54,581 nt of DNA from Scybalousia_A sp964639765 (GTDB taxonomy: Bacteria; Bacteroidota; Bacteroidia; Bacteroidales; P3). Numbering within the stretch: position 1 is the stretch's first letter; every line of letters starts with the position of its first letter. A model generated the notes under the pieces. That model made no database searches, was not told the DNA's origin, and saw only the letters and a list, made by a program, of their open reading frames with translations. Positions 1 to 8,353 of the stretch are shown piece after piece. The stretch lies in contig CAZXEN010000012.1 in NCBI GenBank assembly GCA_964639765.1, forward strand, positions 1 through 54,581, written 5' to 3'. The position numbers and the translations under genes are program-made.

Positions 1-30
1 GTTACAAAAAAAATCCATACCACCCATCAA

Positions 31-140
31 TCCTTGGTTTTTATTGTTCCAAAAAGACTTGGTTTTTATTTTTTAAAACTTGGCTTTTATACATCAAAGA
101 CTTGCTGTTTTCCCCTCAGAAAGCAAGAGTTTTTCCCTGA
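31..140. repeat. 21-25 bp periodic A/T-tract array (array A)
   Basis: Five degenerate units, each an A-rich arm, a 5-bp core and a T-tract. Cores begin at 33 (CTTGG), 58 (CTTGG), 79 (CTTGG), 101 (CTTGC) and 124 (CAAGA), so the steps are 25, 21, 22 and 23 bp. It belongs to the dispersed family also seen near 4.6, 11.4, 25.0, 31.6, 44.1 and 53.8 kb. It lies upstream of the rhomboid gene. The gene to its left is outside the window, so I cannot tell whether it sits behind a stop codon as most of the others do. Confidence 0.75.
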
Positions 141-213
141 ACAGCATGCGATAGGATAGAAATATAAAAATCTTTGCAGCGGAACTTATCGCTATTATGT
201 AAAATATTTGTTG

Positions 214-221
214 TATTTTTG
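214..221 (+). promoter_or_regulatory. Bacteroidota -7 box for the rhomboid gene
   Basis: TATTTTTG matches the TAnnTTTG -7 consensus. A start about 7 bp downstream would leave a leader of only some 14 nt before the ATG at 242. No good TTTG is seen 19-21 bp upstream. Confidence 0.5.
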
Positions 222-241
222 CAAAAACAATATATAAAAAT

Positions 242-964
242 ATGTATACCTATAACAACGATTACGAATATCGTCCTCAGGGGTTCAATATCCTGCCTGT
301 GGTTTGTAAAAACATACTTATCATCAATGTTCTTCTGTATCTTTTAAGCGTGGTGCTGGAGACAAGAGGCATAGATTTGACCGCCTTTTTTGGACTCCAT
401 TTCTTCCCTACCAAAAGTTTCCACTTCTGGCAGCTGATTACCTATTCCCTGTTCCATGGCAGCTTTTCCCATTTGTTTTTCAATATGTTTGCTGTATGGA
501 TGTTTGGAAGTGTATTGGAAAATCTTTGGGGAAGCAAAAGGTTTCTTGTCTATTGCGTAGTAACAGCAATAGGCGCTGCCGTATTACAGGAAGTTACCTA
601 TTATTTTATGTATAAGGATATACTGGATGGAGTATATAACGGAGTAAAACTTGTAGGCAACGGTATGGAAACAGTTGTCTCAAACGAAACATATCTTAAC
701 ACCATCAATTGTATCGGTGCGAGTGGTATATGTTTTGGTCTTCTGCTCGCTTTTGGAATGATGTTTCCCAACAATTATATCTATCTTTACTTCCTTGTTC
801 CTATCAAGACCAAGTATTTTGTTGTCGGATATATGTTGCTGGAACTTTTCAACGGGGTATTTGCCACAGGCGACGGAGTAGCTCACTTTGCTCACCTTGG
901 AGGAGCTTTGGCAGGACTGTTTTTAGTTCTGTATTGGAGAAAGAAAGCACAACGTTATTTCTAA
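242..964 (+). CDS. Rhomboid family intramembrane serine protease
   Basis: Predicted polytopic inner-membrane protease of 240 aa that would cleave transmembrane substrates within the bilayer. The catalytic serine is S161 in GASG (159-162), and the catalytic histidine is H218 in the HFAHLGG segment of the last helix. The HGSFSHLFFNM segment (72-82) supplies the conserved H/N oxyanion region (N81). Six helices can be drawn, with a polar insert at about 118-158 between the third and fourth, as is common in Bacteroidota rhomboids. The start at 242 fits the -7 box just upstream. The Usp-like gene follows after 7 bp, so the two are probably cotranscribed. The substrate is unknown. Confidence 0.92.
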   Translation: MYTYNNDYEYRPQGFNILPVVCKNILIINVLLYLLSVVLETRGIDLTAFFGLHFFPTKSFHFWQLITYSLFHGSFSHLFFNMFAVWMFGSVLENLWGSKRFLVYCVVTAIGAAVLQEVTYYFMYKDILDGVYNGVKLVGNGMETVVSNETYLNTINCIGASGICFGLLLAFGMMFPNNYIYLYFLVPIKTKYFVVGYMLLELFNGVFATGDGVAHFAHLGGALAGLFLVLYWRKKAQRYF

Positions 965-971
965 TCAAACA

Positions 972-1826
972 ATGAAAAAATACAAGAAAGGAGAATATCG
1001 GGACCAGTTTGTTATTGCGTATATTACCGACCTTGACAAGTGCGAACACATAGTGCGATGGTCAGAGAAATTCGCTTTGATGCTAAAAAAAGGTATCATC
1101 CTCCTGCATATCTCGGACAAAAGATACACAAGCATAGGTACCGAGGAAGCTTCCCGCCGTTTAGAACAGATAAACCAGACCGTCTCCATTCCATACACCC
1201 ATTCTTTTGCTGCACTCAAAGGAAAAACAAAAGACATCATACATTCCACAGGAGAAATCCTTAACGGAGTGATGACAGTCTCAGCCATTGACAACACCAG
1301 CAAAGGCAAACATTCTGCCATCGCAACGGATAACATCATAAGAGATTTTTATTCTTCCCGCATTGCTTACTTTTTGTTCAATAATTCAATTCCTGAGAAC
1401 AACAGTTTTGAAGAAGTGGTGCTAAGTATGGATTCCCTGAAAGAAAGCAAGGAAAAAGTACTTTGGGCTTCCTACTTTGGCAGGTTTGCAGGTTCAACTG
1501 TGGATATATACTATCACAGATACAGGGACGAATACTTGCAGAAACAGCTCAACCTCAACATTGGATTTGCAAGAAAGATGTTCAGAAACTTCAAAATCCG
1601 TACTTCCAACCAGCATTCCCTGAACCGATGGACACAAACAGACGTACAGGCTCTTGACTTTGCGGAAAAAGAGAACAGAAATCTTTGTATTTTTCAGACA
1701 ACAGCAAACAAAGGCATTATAGAGATTTTGTTCGGCCTGTCGGAACGGAAGGTCTTGAACAGGCTTGACAAAGTTCCTGTTCTGTTCCTCAACAGAAGAG
1801 ATGATATTTTTGTAATGTGTGAATAA
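972..1826 (+). CDS. Universal-stress-like (UspA-fold) protein, function unknown
   Basis: A soluble 284-aa protein without signal peptide or membrane segment. The N-terminal half (FVIAYITDLDKCEHIV, then a helix and IILLHISDK) reads as the beta-alpha-beta start of a Usp domain. The second half, ending in PVLFLNRRDD, resembles the closing strand of a second domain, so a tandem Usp arrangement is likely. I do not see a clear ATP-binding G-2x-G-9x-G(S/T) signature, so nucleotide binding is not supported. It follows the rhomboid gene by 7 bp. The last codons contain the -33 element of the next gene's promoter. Role unknown. Confidence 0.65.
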   Translation: MKKYKKGEYRDQFVIAYITDLDKCEHIVRWSEKFALMLKKGIILLHISDKRYTSIGTEEASRRLEQINQTVSIPYTHSFAALKGKTKDIIHSTGEILNGVMTVSAIDNTSKGKHSAIATDNIIRDFYSSRIAYFLFNNSIPENNSFEEVVLSMDSLKESKEKVLWASYFGRFAGSTVDIYYHRYRDEYLQKQLNLNIGFARKMFRNFKIRTSNQHSLNRWTQTDVQALDFAEKENRNLCIFQTTANKGIIEILFGLSERKVLNRLDKVPVLFLNRRDDIFVMCE

Positions 1827-1839
1827 TTTTATAAATTTG
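1809..1839 (+). promoter_or_regulatory. Full Bacteroidota promoter for the PNGase F-like gene
   Basis: The -33 TTTG at 1809-1812 and the -7 TAAATTTG at 1832-1839 are separated by exactly 19 bp, matching the housekeeping consensus. The -33 box lies inside the 3' end of the preceding gene. The ATG at 1869 is about 30 bp downstream. This makes the PNGase F-like gene, and perhaps purC, a separate transcription unit. Confidence 0.75.
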
Positions 1840-1868
1840 CAGACAGAAACACCTAAATCCATATTAGA

Positions 1869-3524
1869 ATGAGAAAGAAAGTCATCTTCATTATTTCGTT
1901 TTTCGTTGTTATGTCAGCGTTTGCACAGGAAGACTCCTTCAATGTGCTTGTACACGACCGCACCCATTTAAAGACACGCGAGGAATATTCAAAGAAAGTC
2001 TTGTTTCCTGTCAAAGACAAAAAGATAAAGGATGTTACATTGGACTTTTCCCTGAACTGTCCTGAGAAAAAATGTTCCGACTGGGACTATTCCATAAATA
2101 TAATCCTAAGAAAAACCAACAAAAGAGATACTCTTGACTTTCAACTCGGAAGAATGATAACCCCCTATTCAGGCTGGTACAACCAGGGAGAAAATGCCTC
2201 CAAATGGGATTATCATTTAAAATGGAACATTACTGAATACCTGCCACTAATGACTGACAGCGTGGAGATAGTTGTTTCTTTTGAAGGCTATCAGGACGGA
2301 TTTTTGGCTTCAACAAACTTTATTTTCACCGAATATTCCAAGAAAGAGAGGGCAACAGACTTCATTGATGTAAAGAATATCTACTTTGGTTACTATCCTT
2401 TTGGAAGAGAAGACAGTACAATAGATGAATTTTTACAAAAAAAATCAATATCCGTACCCAAAGGAACAAAGAAAGTGCTGGCACGTCTTACTGTTTCAGG
2501 ACATGGAGGCGATGCTTTGAATGCAGCTGCCGAGTTTTTGGAGAAATCTTTCTATTATACCGTAAATAATTCCCTTGTTGCCAAACAAAGTGTATGGAGA
2601 GATGACTGCGGATGCAATCCTGTACAGCCACAAGGAGGAACTTGGATATACAACCGTGCTGGTTGGTGTCCAGGAACCAAGGTCAATGAATTCTATTACG
2701 ACCTCACTCCATACATAAAGGACAACCTGTTGAACATAAGCCTGACTTTTGACTACTACAACGGACATAATAGCGGAGATGCAGGCTATCAGATTGCCAA
2801 TGACCTGTTTTTCATCAAAGACAAAGAATACATTCACAAGGATATAGAGGATATACGCGAGTTTTATCTGGAACCTATTGCCTTGCCTACGGAGTTTATC
2901 CTTGTTTTCAAAACAAATGCTGACGCAAGAGACAAGTGGTTTATCGCCAAGGCTGAAAAAAGCAACGACAACAAACACGGCTTTGACATAGGCAGAAAGT
3001 TCTACGAACAGACTCAATTTGAAACAGATAAAATCTACACCCACAGAATAAGACTACAGGAAGGCGATTCCTGTATCCTGAAAGTTGAGGACACAGACTG
3101 CGATGGTCTGTCATGGTGGGCAAATCCTATGCAAAAAGACGGCTATGTCCTTATCTACGACAAAGACAGTTCAAGCCTGATACATGCTTTTGAGCCGGAT
3201 TTCGGCTGTTTTGTAAATCAGCCTTTTGTTGTTAGCAACGACAGGTCTGCACTGCAAAACAGAAAAAACAGACTTGTTGCCCTGCAAGATAAGGACAAGC
3301 AGGAATTCCGTGTTATTTTCCTGTTGAAAAACAACGAAGAAGATGAAATGAGCATAACCATAAAAAACAGAAAGACGGGAGAGCAGGTGTATGACATGAC
3401 TTTTGATGCAAAAAACAGACATGATATAACCATAGACTACAAAGATTTTGAAGAGGGTTACTATTCTGCCAAAATCTCCTGCAACGGTTATTCGGAATAC
3501 AAAATGTTCGCTAAAAGAAACTAA
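1869..3524 (+). CDS. Secreted peptide-N-glycosidase F-related protein
   Basis: 551 aa with a type I signal peptide (about 1-19, cleavage after AFA). The family removes N-glycans from glycoproteins by cutting the glycosylasparagine bond. Family-like segments include CSDWDY (69-74; its Asp is the candidate equivalent of the catalytic Asp of PNGase F), SGHGGD (210-215) followed by AEF with E222, and a Cys-rich stretch at 243-269 (WRDDCGCNPVQPQGGTW, then WCPG). The two eight-stranded PNGase F domains would occupy about 22-330. The remaining 200 aa end in a beta-rich segment (FEEGYYSAKISCNGYSEYKM) that looks like a T9SS type A sorting domain, so surface delivery is possible. Activity on N-glycans is inferred from the family only. 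Confidence 0.8.
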   Translation: MRKKVIFIISFFVVMSAFAQEDSFNVLVHDRTHLKTREEYSKKVLFPVKDKKIKDVTLDFSLNCPEKKCSDWDYSINIILRKTNKRDTLDFQLGRMITPYSGWYNQGENASKWDYHLKWNITEYLPLMTDSVEIVVSFEGYQDGFLASTNFIFTEYSKKERATDFIDVKNIYFGYYPFGREDSTIDEFLQKKSISVPKGTKKVLARLTVSGHGGDALNAAAEFLEKSFYYTVNNSLVAKQSVWRDDCGCNPVQPQGGTWIYNRAGWCPGTKVNEFYYDLTPYIKDNLLNISLTFDYYNGHNSGDAGYQIANDLFFIKDKEYIHKDIEDIREFYLEPIALPTEFILVFKTNADARDKWFIAKAEKSNDNKHGFDIGRKFYEQTQFETDKIYTHRIRLQEGDSCILKVEDTDCDGLSWWANPMQKDGYVLIYDKDSSSLIHAFEPDFGCFVNQPFVVSNDRSALQNRKNRLVALQDKDKQEFRVIFLLKNNEEDEMSITIKNRKTGEQVYDMTFDAKNRHDITIDYKDFEEGYYSAKISCNGYSEYKMFAKRN

Positions 3525-3545
3525 TCCATAAAAAACAGAAATAAT

Positions 3546-4493
3546 ATGCAAGCTTTAATTAAAACAGATTATCATTTTAGAGGTCAAAAATCCTACTATG
3601 AAGGCAAAGTCAGAGATGTATATAACATTGATGACAAGTATTTGGCTATGATTGTAACAGACAGAATCTCTGCCTTTGATGTTGTTTTGCCAAAAGGCAT
3701 TCCATACAAAGGACAGATTCTTAATCAGATAGCTGCCAAATTCCTTGACATAACAAAGGATATCCTACCAAACTGGAAGATTGCCACTCCAGATCCTATG
3801 GTTACTGTCGGCAAAAAGTGCGAACCTTTCAAAGTAGAGATGATTGTCAGAGGCTATCTGGCAGGTTCTGCATACAGAGAGTACAAGAACGGAGCAAGAA
3901 CGTTGTGTGGCGTTGCTTTGCCTGAGGGTATGAAAGAAAATGACAAGTTCCCTTCACCTATTATCACTCCTACCACAAAAGCAGATGCAGGACACGATGA
4001 AAATATATCAAAAGAGGAAATAATAGCTCAAGGTCTTGTCAGCAGGGAAGATTATGAGCAGATAGAAAAATTTGCTTTGCAGCTGTTTAAACGAGGAAGT
4101 GAAGTAGCCAAAGAAAGAGGCCTGATTCTTGTTGATACCAAATATGAATTTGGAAAAGCAGACGGACAGATATATCTTATAGACGAGATACACACTCCTG
4201 ACTCTTCTCGTTATTTTTACCTTGAAGGCTATCAGGAAAGACAAGAAAAAGGAGAAAAACAAAGACAGTTGAGCAAGGAATTTGTAAGAGAGTGGCTGAT
4301 GGACAACGGTTTTCAGGGTAAGGAAGGACAAAAAGTACCTGAAATGACCGATGAGATAGTGGAAAGCATATCCAACAGATACATAGAGTTGTATGAACAC
4401 ATAACAGGTGAGAAGTTTGTAAAGGCAGACGAACATTCCGATATAGCAAAGCGTATAGAGAACAACATAGACTCCTGTCTGAATACCTTGTAA
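3546..4493 (+). CDS. purC: Phosphoribosylaminoimidazole-succinocarboxamide synthase
   Basis: De novo purine synthesis: joins CAIR and aspartate using ATP to give SAICAR. The 315-aa length fits the longer PurC form found in Bacteroidota and close to the plant/yeast type. Typical segments are YEGKVRDVY (18-26) near the N-terminus, TDRISAFDVVLPKGIPYKG, the EMIVRGYLAGSAYREY region, and LILVDTKYEFG with LIDEIHTPDSSRY further on. The start lies 21 bp after the PNGase F-like gene. No separate promoter was seen, so read-through from that gene is possible. A strong intrinsic terminator and array B follow the stop codon. Confidence 0.97.
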   Translation: MQALIKTDYHFRGQKSYYEGKVRDVYNIDDKYLAMIVTDRISAFDVVLPKGIPYKGQILNQIAAKFLDITKDILPNWKIATPDPMVTVGKKCEPFKVEMIVRGYLAGSAYREYKNGARTLCGVALPEGMKENDKFPSPIITPTTKADAGHDENISKEEIIAQGLVSREDYEQIEKFALQLFKRGSEVAKERGLILVDTKYEFGKADGQIYLIDEIHTPDSSRYFYLEGYQERQEKGEKQRQLSKEFVREWLMDNGFQGKEGQKVPEMTDEIVESISNRYIELYEHITGEKFVKADEHSDIAKRIENNIDSCLNTL

Positions 4494-4521
4494 CAAAAGT
4501 TTATACAATTTAGACAAGCAA

Positions 4522-4559
4522 CAGGGGAAAAGGTTAAGGACTTGTTCCCCTGCTTTTTT
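4522..4559 (+). terminator. Intrinsic terminator after purC
   Basis: Stem CAGGGGAA (4522-4529) pairs with TTCCCCTG (4545-4552), with a 15-nt loop and six T residues at 4554-4559. It lies 29 bp after the purC stop and just before array B. Confidence 0.75.
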
Positions 4560-4570
4560 GGGTCAATAAA

Positions 4571-4675
4571 AAAAAGAGTTGGTTTTTATAAAAAAAGATC
4601 AACTCTTTTGGGTGTAAAGAGTTGGTTTTTGTGAATAAAAACCAACTCTTTTTTTACGAAATCTTCGTGTTTTTT
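4571..4675. repeat. 21-bp periodic self-complementary array (array B)
   Basis: Five units with cores at 4578 (GTTGG), 4599 (TCAAC), 4621 (GTTGG), 4642 (CCAAC) and 4663 (CTTCG), so the steps are 21, 22, 21 and 21 bp. AAAGAGTTGGTTTTT (4616-4630) and AAAAACCAACTCTTT (4637-4651) form a perfect 15-bp stem with a 6-nt loop, followed by T residues on the + strand and preceded by A-rich sequence. It sits in the convergent gap between purC and aguA, which suits a bidirectional terminator. Confidence 0.9.
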
Positions 4676-4711
4676 CTGCTATAAAGATATTTTACGAGCC
4701 AACCTGCTGTT

Positions 4712-5758
4712 TTACTCCACTTCCTGCTGGCTTAGACAATGGAAACTGCCCAGACCCCATATAATATCAGTGGAATCTATTCCTATGATTTGCCTGTCCT
4801 TGAAGACTTCTTCCAGAACATAGACTGCCTTGTCGTCTTCCTTGCACTTATACATAGGAACTATGACCTTGTTGTTGCATATATAGAAATTAGCGTAGGA
4901 CGCCGGCAAGCGTTCTCCGTCATAATATTGAGGAGTCGGCATAAGCATTTCCACAATACTGAGCTGTTTGCCGTTAAGAAGACGCATCTGTTTCAAAAGA
5001 CCAAGATTTTTTTGAAGAACAGCGTAGTTTTCATCGTTTTTGTCCGCTTCCACCATGGTTACAACAGTATCTTCATCAACAAAACGGGTCATATCATCAA
5101 CATGTCCGTCTGTATCATCGCCGACTATTCCTTCTTCCAGCCAGAGAACATTCTCCACACCGTAATAGTTCATAAGTTTTTCCTCAATCTGCTGCTGGGT
5201 TAAACCTATATTGCGGTTTTCATTCAACAGACAGGACCTTGAAGTAAGCAAATCTCCCTTTCCATTGACATCAATACTGCCTCCTTCCATAATTATGTTT
5301 GCATTAAACATCGGCAAAGAAAGATATTCTGCTATCTGTTTTGGAATAAGGTTGTCCAAGTCTGCTTCATACTTTCCACCCCAAGCATTGTATTCCCAAT
5401 TAACGACGGCTTTTTCCCCGTTCTCCCTCCTTACAAATGCAGGGCCGTGATCTCTTATCCATGCATCATTGGTCTTAAAGGTGTGGAATACAACATTCTT
5501 TGTGTCGGTATTTATATCCTGTAGTTGTCTTTCAACAAAATGCTGTTTGTTTTCATCATTTACATTGATATGAACCTGCTCAACATCGGCAAGTTCCTTG
5601 ACAAAAAGGTTATAAGAAGGAAATATCGTTTCTATTTTTCCTGGCCATGAGGCTTCTTTATGAGGATATGACAACCATGTTGCAGAATGTTTCGCCCACT
5701 CAGCAGGAAACATGAAACCCAATTCTTTTGGTGTTTTGTTTATATCTCTATTCTCCAT
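4712..5758 (-). CDS. aguA: Agmatine deiminase
   Basis: Converts agmatine to N-carbamoylputrescine and ammonia, in the route from arginine to putrescine. The 348-aa sequence is a full-length member of the peptidyl-arginine deiminase/agmatine deiminase fold. It carries NDAWIRDHGPAF (97-108), NWEYNAWGGKY (120-130), EGGSID, the GDDTDGHVDD loop with catalytic H219, and the nucleophile C341 in GSFHCLSQQ at the C-terminus. It starts inside the last codons of aguB (11-bp overlap), so the two steps are translationally linked. The close relative, Porphyromonas-type peptidylarginine deiminase, is less likely because there is no signal peptide and aguB is adjacent. Confidence 0.94.
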   Translation of the reverse strand: MENRDINKTPKELGFMFPAEWAKHSATWLSYPHKEASWPGKIETIFPSYNLFVKELADVEQVHINVNDENKQHFVERQLQDINTDTKNVVFHTFKTNDAWIRDHGPAFVRRENGEKAVVNWEYNAWGGKYEADLDNLIPKQIAEYLSLPMFNANIIMEGGSIDVNGKGDLLTSRSCLLNENRNIGLTQQQIEEKLMNYYGVENVLWLEEGIVGDDTDGHVDDMTRFVDEDTVVTMVEADKNDENYAVLQKNLGLLKQMRLLNGKQLSIVEMLMPTPQYYDGERLPASYANFYICNNKVIVPMYKCKEDDKAVYVLEEVFKDRQIIGIDSTDIIWGLGSFHCLSQQEVE

Positions 5759-6617
5759 CCTTTATGTACTTTTTTGTTATGCCGTTGTAGGAATCTGTTC
5801 TTCTGTCCCTATAAAACGGCCAATGCATACGATAATGTTCCGTATTGTCTGTGTCTATCTCCACAATAATATTTTCTTCCTTTTCGTGAGAAGCCTCATA
5901 CAGTATTGTACCAAAAGGATTGCAAACAAAGCTTCCTCCCCAGAATTCCATTTCACCTTCTCTTCCTGTACGGTTCACTGATACGGTATGCACACCATTT
6001 GCTATTGCATGACTTCTTTGAATAGTTTGCCATGCATAATACTGTTCTTTGTTGGTGATTTCGTCCTGTGATGTTGCCCAGCCTATGGCTGTAGGATAGA
6101 AAAGTATATCTGCACCCTTCAAGGCAGTGATTCTTGATGCTTCAGGATACCATTGGTCCCAGCAAATCAAGACTCCTATGTTGCCAAACATGGTGTTGAA
6201 CACCTTGTATCCTAAATCTCCTGGAGAAAAGTAAAACTTCTCGTAGTATCCAGGGTCATCAGGAATATGCATCTTTCTGTATTTTCCAAGATATTCACCA
6301 TCTGCATCCAAGACAGCTGTAGTATTGAAATAAACTCCAGCCATCTGCCTTTCAAACATGGAAGCCACTATGACAACTCCTAACTCTTTTGCCAGCAAGG
6401 AAAAGGTTTCTGTCGTTTTTCCTGGTATCGGTTCAGACAAAGAAAAATTGTCGTAGTCCTCAACATCACAAAAATACAAAGAGGCAAACAATTCCTGAAG
6501 ACAAACAATATTTGCTCCCTTTGAAGCAAGTTCCCTTATGCTTTTTATTGCCTTGTCTATATTTTCCTGCTTGTCTTTCACACAAGACATCTGCACTAAT
6601 CCAATTTTTACTTTCAT
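5748..6617 (-). CDS. aguB: N-carbamoylputrescine amidase
   Basis: Nitrilase-superfamily hydrolase of 289 aa that releases putrescine, CO2 and ammonia from N-carbamoylputrescine, the product of AguA. The Glu-Lys-Cys triad is visible: E42 in LQELFASLYF, K115 in YRKMHIPDDPGYYEKFYF, and C152 in GVLICWDQWYPEASRI. It is cytoplasmic. It overlaps aguA by 11 bp and follows the lipoprotein gene by 12 bp, forming a three-gene unit. An arginine decarboxylase to make agmatine is not in the window, so it must be elsewhere or agmatine is imported. Confidence 0.94.
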   Translation of the reverse strand: MKVKIGLVQMSCVKDKQENIDKAIKSIRELASKGANIVCLQELFASLYFCDVEDYDNFSLSEPIPGKTTETFSLLAKELGVVIVASMFERQMAGVYFNTTAVLDADGEYLGKYRKMHIPDDPGYYEKFYFSPGDLGYKVFNTMFGNIGVLICWDQWYPEASRITALKGADILFYPTAIGWATSQDEITNKEQYYAWQTIQRSHAIANGVHTVSVNRTGREGEMEFWGGSFVCNPFGTILYEASHEKEENIIVEIDTDNTEHYRMHWPFYRDRRTDSYNGITKKYIKDGE

Positions 6618-6629
6618 TGTATCGCTGTT

Positions 6630-7112
6630 TTATTGTTTCTGTCCCTCATAACGCAAAGACATGTTCATATTTTCTTTCTGTCCAAGATGTTTCAACAAAG
6701 CATTAAGTATTATGTTATTGTTGTAGAAATTAATTGCCAAATCATTTATCACCCAGTCTCCTATTGTATCGGTTGTTTTTCTGTATGATGTACCTTGTTT
6801 TACCAAGTTCTTCAAATCAAGATTTGGAAGCACTGCATAATCTCCGCCAAATGAAATGTTTTTTATCTGCAATGTACAAGTGTTAAGCCTGCTATTGAAA
6901 AACATATTCAACTCCACATCGCTGCCCGTCAAAGCATTATTGACAAAAACACTGCCTTTGTAATAGTCTGTACTGCGTTTGTTGCTTGAATGTTCAGCAT
7001 TGTATTCCGGTCTTCTGTTGTTTATCTTCTCAAATTCAGAATCATCGTCCGAACATGCAGAAAAACATATCAGTGCCAAAACTACCAAAAATAAGTTCTC
7101 TATTGTTTTCAT
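6630..7112 (-). CDS. Predicted surface-exposed lipoprotein, function unknown
   Basis: 160 aa with a lipoprotein signal peptide; the lipidated cysteine would be C20 in CFSAC. It is followed directly by SDDDSE, which matches the acidic lipoprotein export signal that sends Bacteroidota lipoproteins to the outer surface. The mature part is Asn-rich and predicted mostly beta-stranded (YKGSVFVNNALTGSDVELNM, then LQIKNISFGGDY). It may be a small calycin-like beta-barrel of the kind common in Bacteroidota, but I do not recognise the family. It heads the aguB-aguA unit (12-bp gap). A functional link with polyamine metabolism is only suggested by position. Confidence 0.75.
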   Translation of the reverse strand: MKTIENLFLVVLALICFSACSDDDSEFEKINNRRPEYNAEHSSNKRSTDYYKGSVFVNNALTGSDVELNMFFNSRLNTCTLQIKNISFGGDYAVLPNLDLKNLVKQGTSYRKTTDTIGDWVINDLAINFYNNNIILNALLKHLGQKENMNMSLRYEGQKQ

Positions 7113-7225
7113 ATCAATTATTGAATATTGGTTCTAAATACTAACGTTTTATGCACAAGTTTATTGCTTGAACAAAGAAAGTTGTAGATTGCACAAGAAA
7201 AACAATACCCGGCAAGAAAAACAAG

Positions 7226-8350
7226 TTATCTTACCCTTACTTTTTGATTTTCTTTTATCCTGTCGTCTTTGATATTGTTGATGGAAATAAAATCCTCTTT
7301 TCTCAACCTGTACCTTTTGCATATACCTTCTATGGTATCGTCTTTCTTGACTTTGTAGTATCTCCATGTTTCTTTGTCCTCGTTGTTTAAAACAACAAAA
7401 TCTTTCATTTTTTTCTCCCGCTTTTGTATGAGAGAATTAAGTTCTGATTGGGAAACATAGTGAGTTCCTTTCATACAAGATGTTACTTTTGACAGTTTTG
7501 TCGGTCTTGTACGGCTTTCTGCCACTGTCTGAGAGGCTGGTATTCCAAAAAAAGATTTATCTATTTTTATTATTTTTGTTTTAAGACAATTATTCTTTAG
7601 ATCTACAATCCATTCAGGGTCAATACAAGCATATATCAAACGGCATTCAAAATGCAGATGTGGTCCTGTGCTTTTTCCTGTGCTGCCTCCTAATCCTATA
7701 ACATCACCTGCTTTTACTTTTTGTCCAGGTTTTACTTTCAGGGCCGACATATGTCCATACAGTGTTTCAAGATTATTATAATGGCGAATAAGAACCATAT
7801 TCCCATAACCGCCATTGTATTTTGCCACACGTACTACTCCATCAAAAGCAGCATAAACATTATCCCCCACGTTTAAAGCAATATCCACTCCCGTATGGGC
7901 TCGTCCCCATCGCCAGCCATAAGGAGAGGTTCTGACACCTTTGTAAGGAAAGCAAAAATTATCTTTTCCATCTTTGCCGCAAAGTCTTATGGTTAATTCA
8001 TCAGGAAGATCCCTTAAAGAAATATTGCCAGCCTTTACTCTGTCTGTTACCCATGTCTGCTGATAAAGACAAGACGAAGGAATTTCTTTATTGTTTTTTA
8101 TTACCTGTCTTGTTGTGTCTTTATTGACAGAGAGTTTCTTCAGGGCATTTGTATCTGTCTGGTGCTTTTCTCTTTCTTGCTTCTTAATGGTATGCTCATA
8201 GTATAAAGAATCTGCAATACGTCTGTTTCTTGAACGAGTATCCGTGTTTTGACAAAAAGAACATACATACAGCAATACAAACAAAGAAAACAATAAGGCA
8301 GTTTTGTGTGCCTTGTCTGTTATATGTATATAATTTATTCCAACACTCAT
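7226..8350 (-). CDS. M23 family metallopeptidase with C-terminal LysM
   Basis: Predicted cell-envelope endopeptidase of 374 aa that would cut peptidoglycan cross-bridges. An N-terminal hydrophobic segment (about 17-33) acts as a signal or anchor. It is followed by a charged linker and then the lysostaphin-type domain (about 133-245), with zinc ligands H152 and D156 in HTGVD and H233 in HLHFE. A LysM module (about 330-374, starting at YYKVKKDDTIEGICKRY) should bind glycan strands. All metal ligands are present, so it is probably active rather than an EnvC/NlpD-type activator. It lies 3 bp after rpoN, at the end of the asnS-rpoN unit. Confidence 0.9.
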   Translation of the reverse strand: MSVGINYIHITDKAHKTALLFSLFVLLYVCSFCQNTDTRSRNRRIADSLYYEHTIKKQEREKHQTDTNALKKLSVNKDTTRQVIKNNKEIPSSCLYQQTWVTDRVKAGNISLRDLPDELTIRLCGKDGKDNFCFPYKGVRTSPYGWRWGRAHTGVDIALNVGDNVYAAFDGVVRVAKYNGGYGNMVLIRHYNNLETLYGHMSALKVKPGQKVKAGDVIGLGGSTGKSTGPHLHFECRLIYACIDPEWIVDLKNNCLKTKIIKIDKSFFGIPASQTVAESRTRPTKLSKVTSCMKGTHYVSQSELNSLIQKREKKMKDFVVLNNEDKETWRYYKVKKDDTIEGICKRYRLRKEDFISINNIKDDRIKENQKVRVR

Positions 8351-8353
8351 TGG

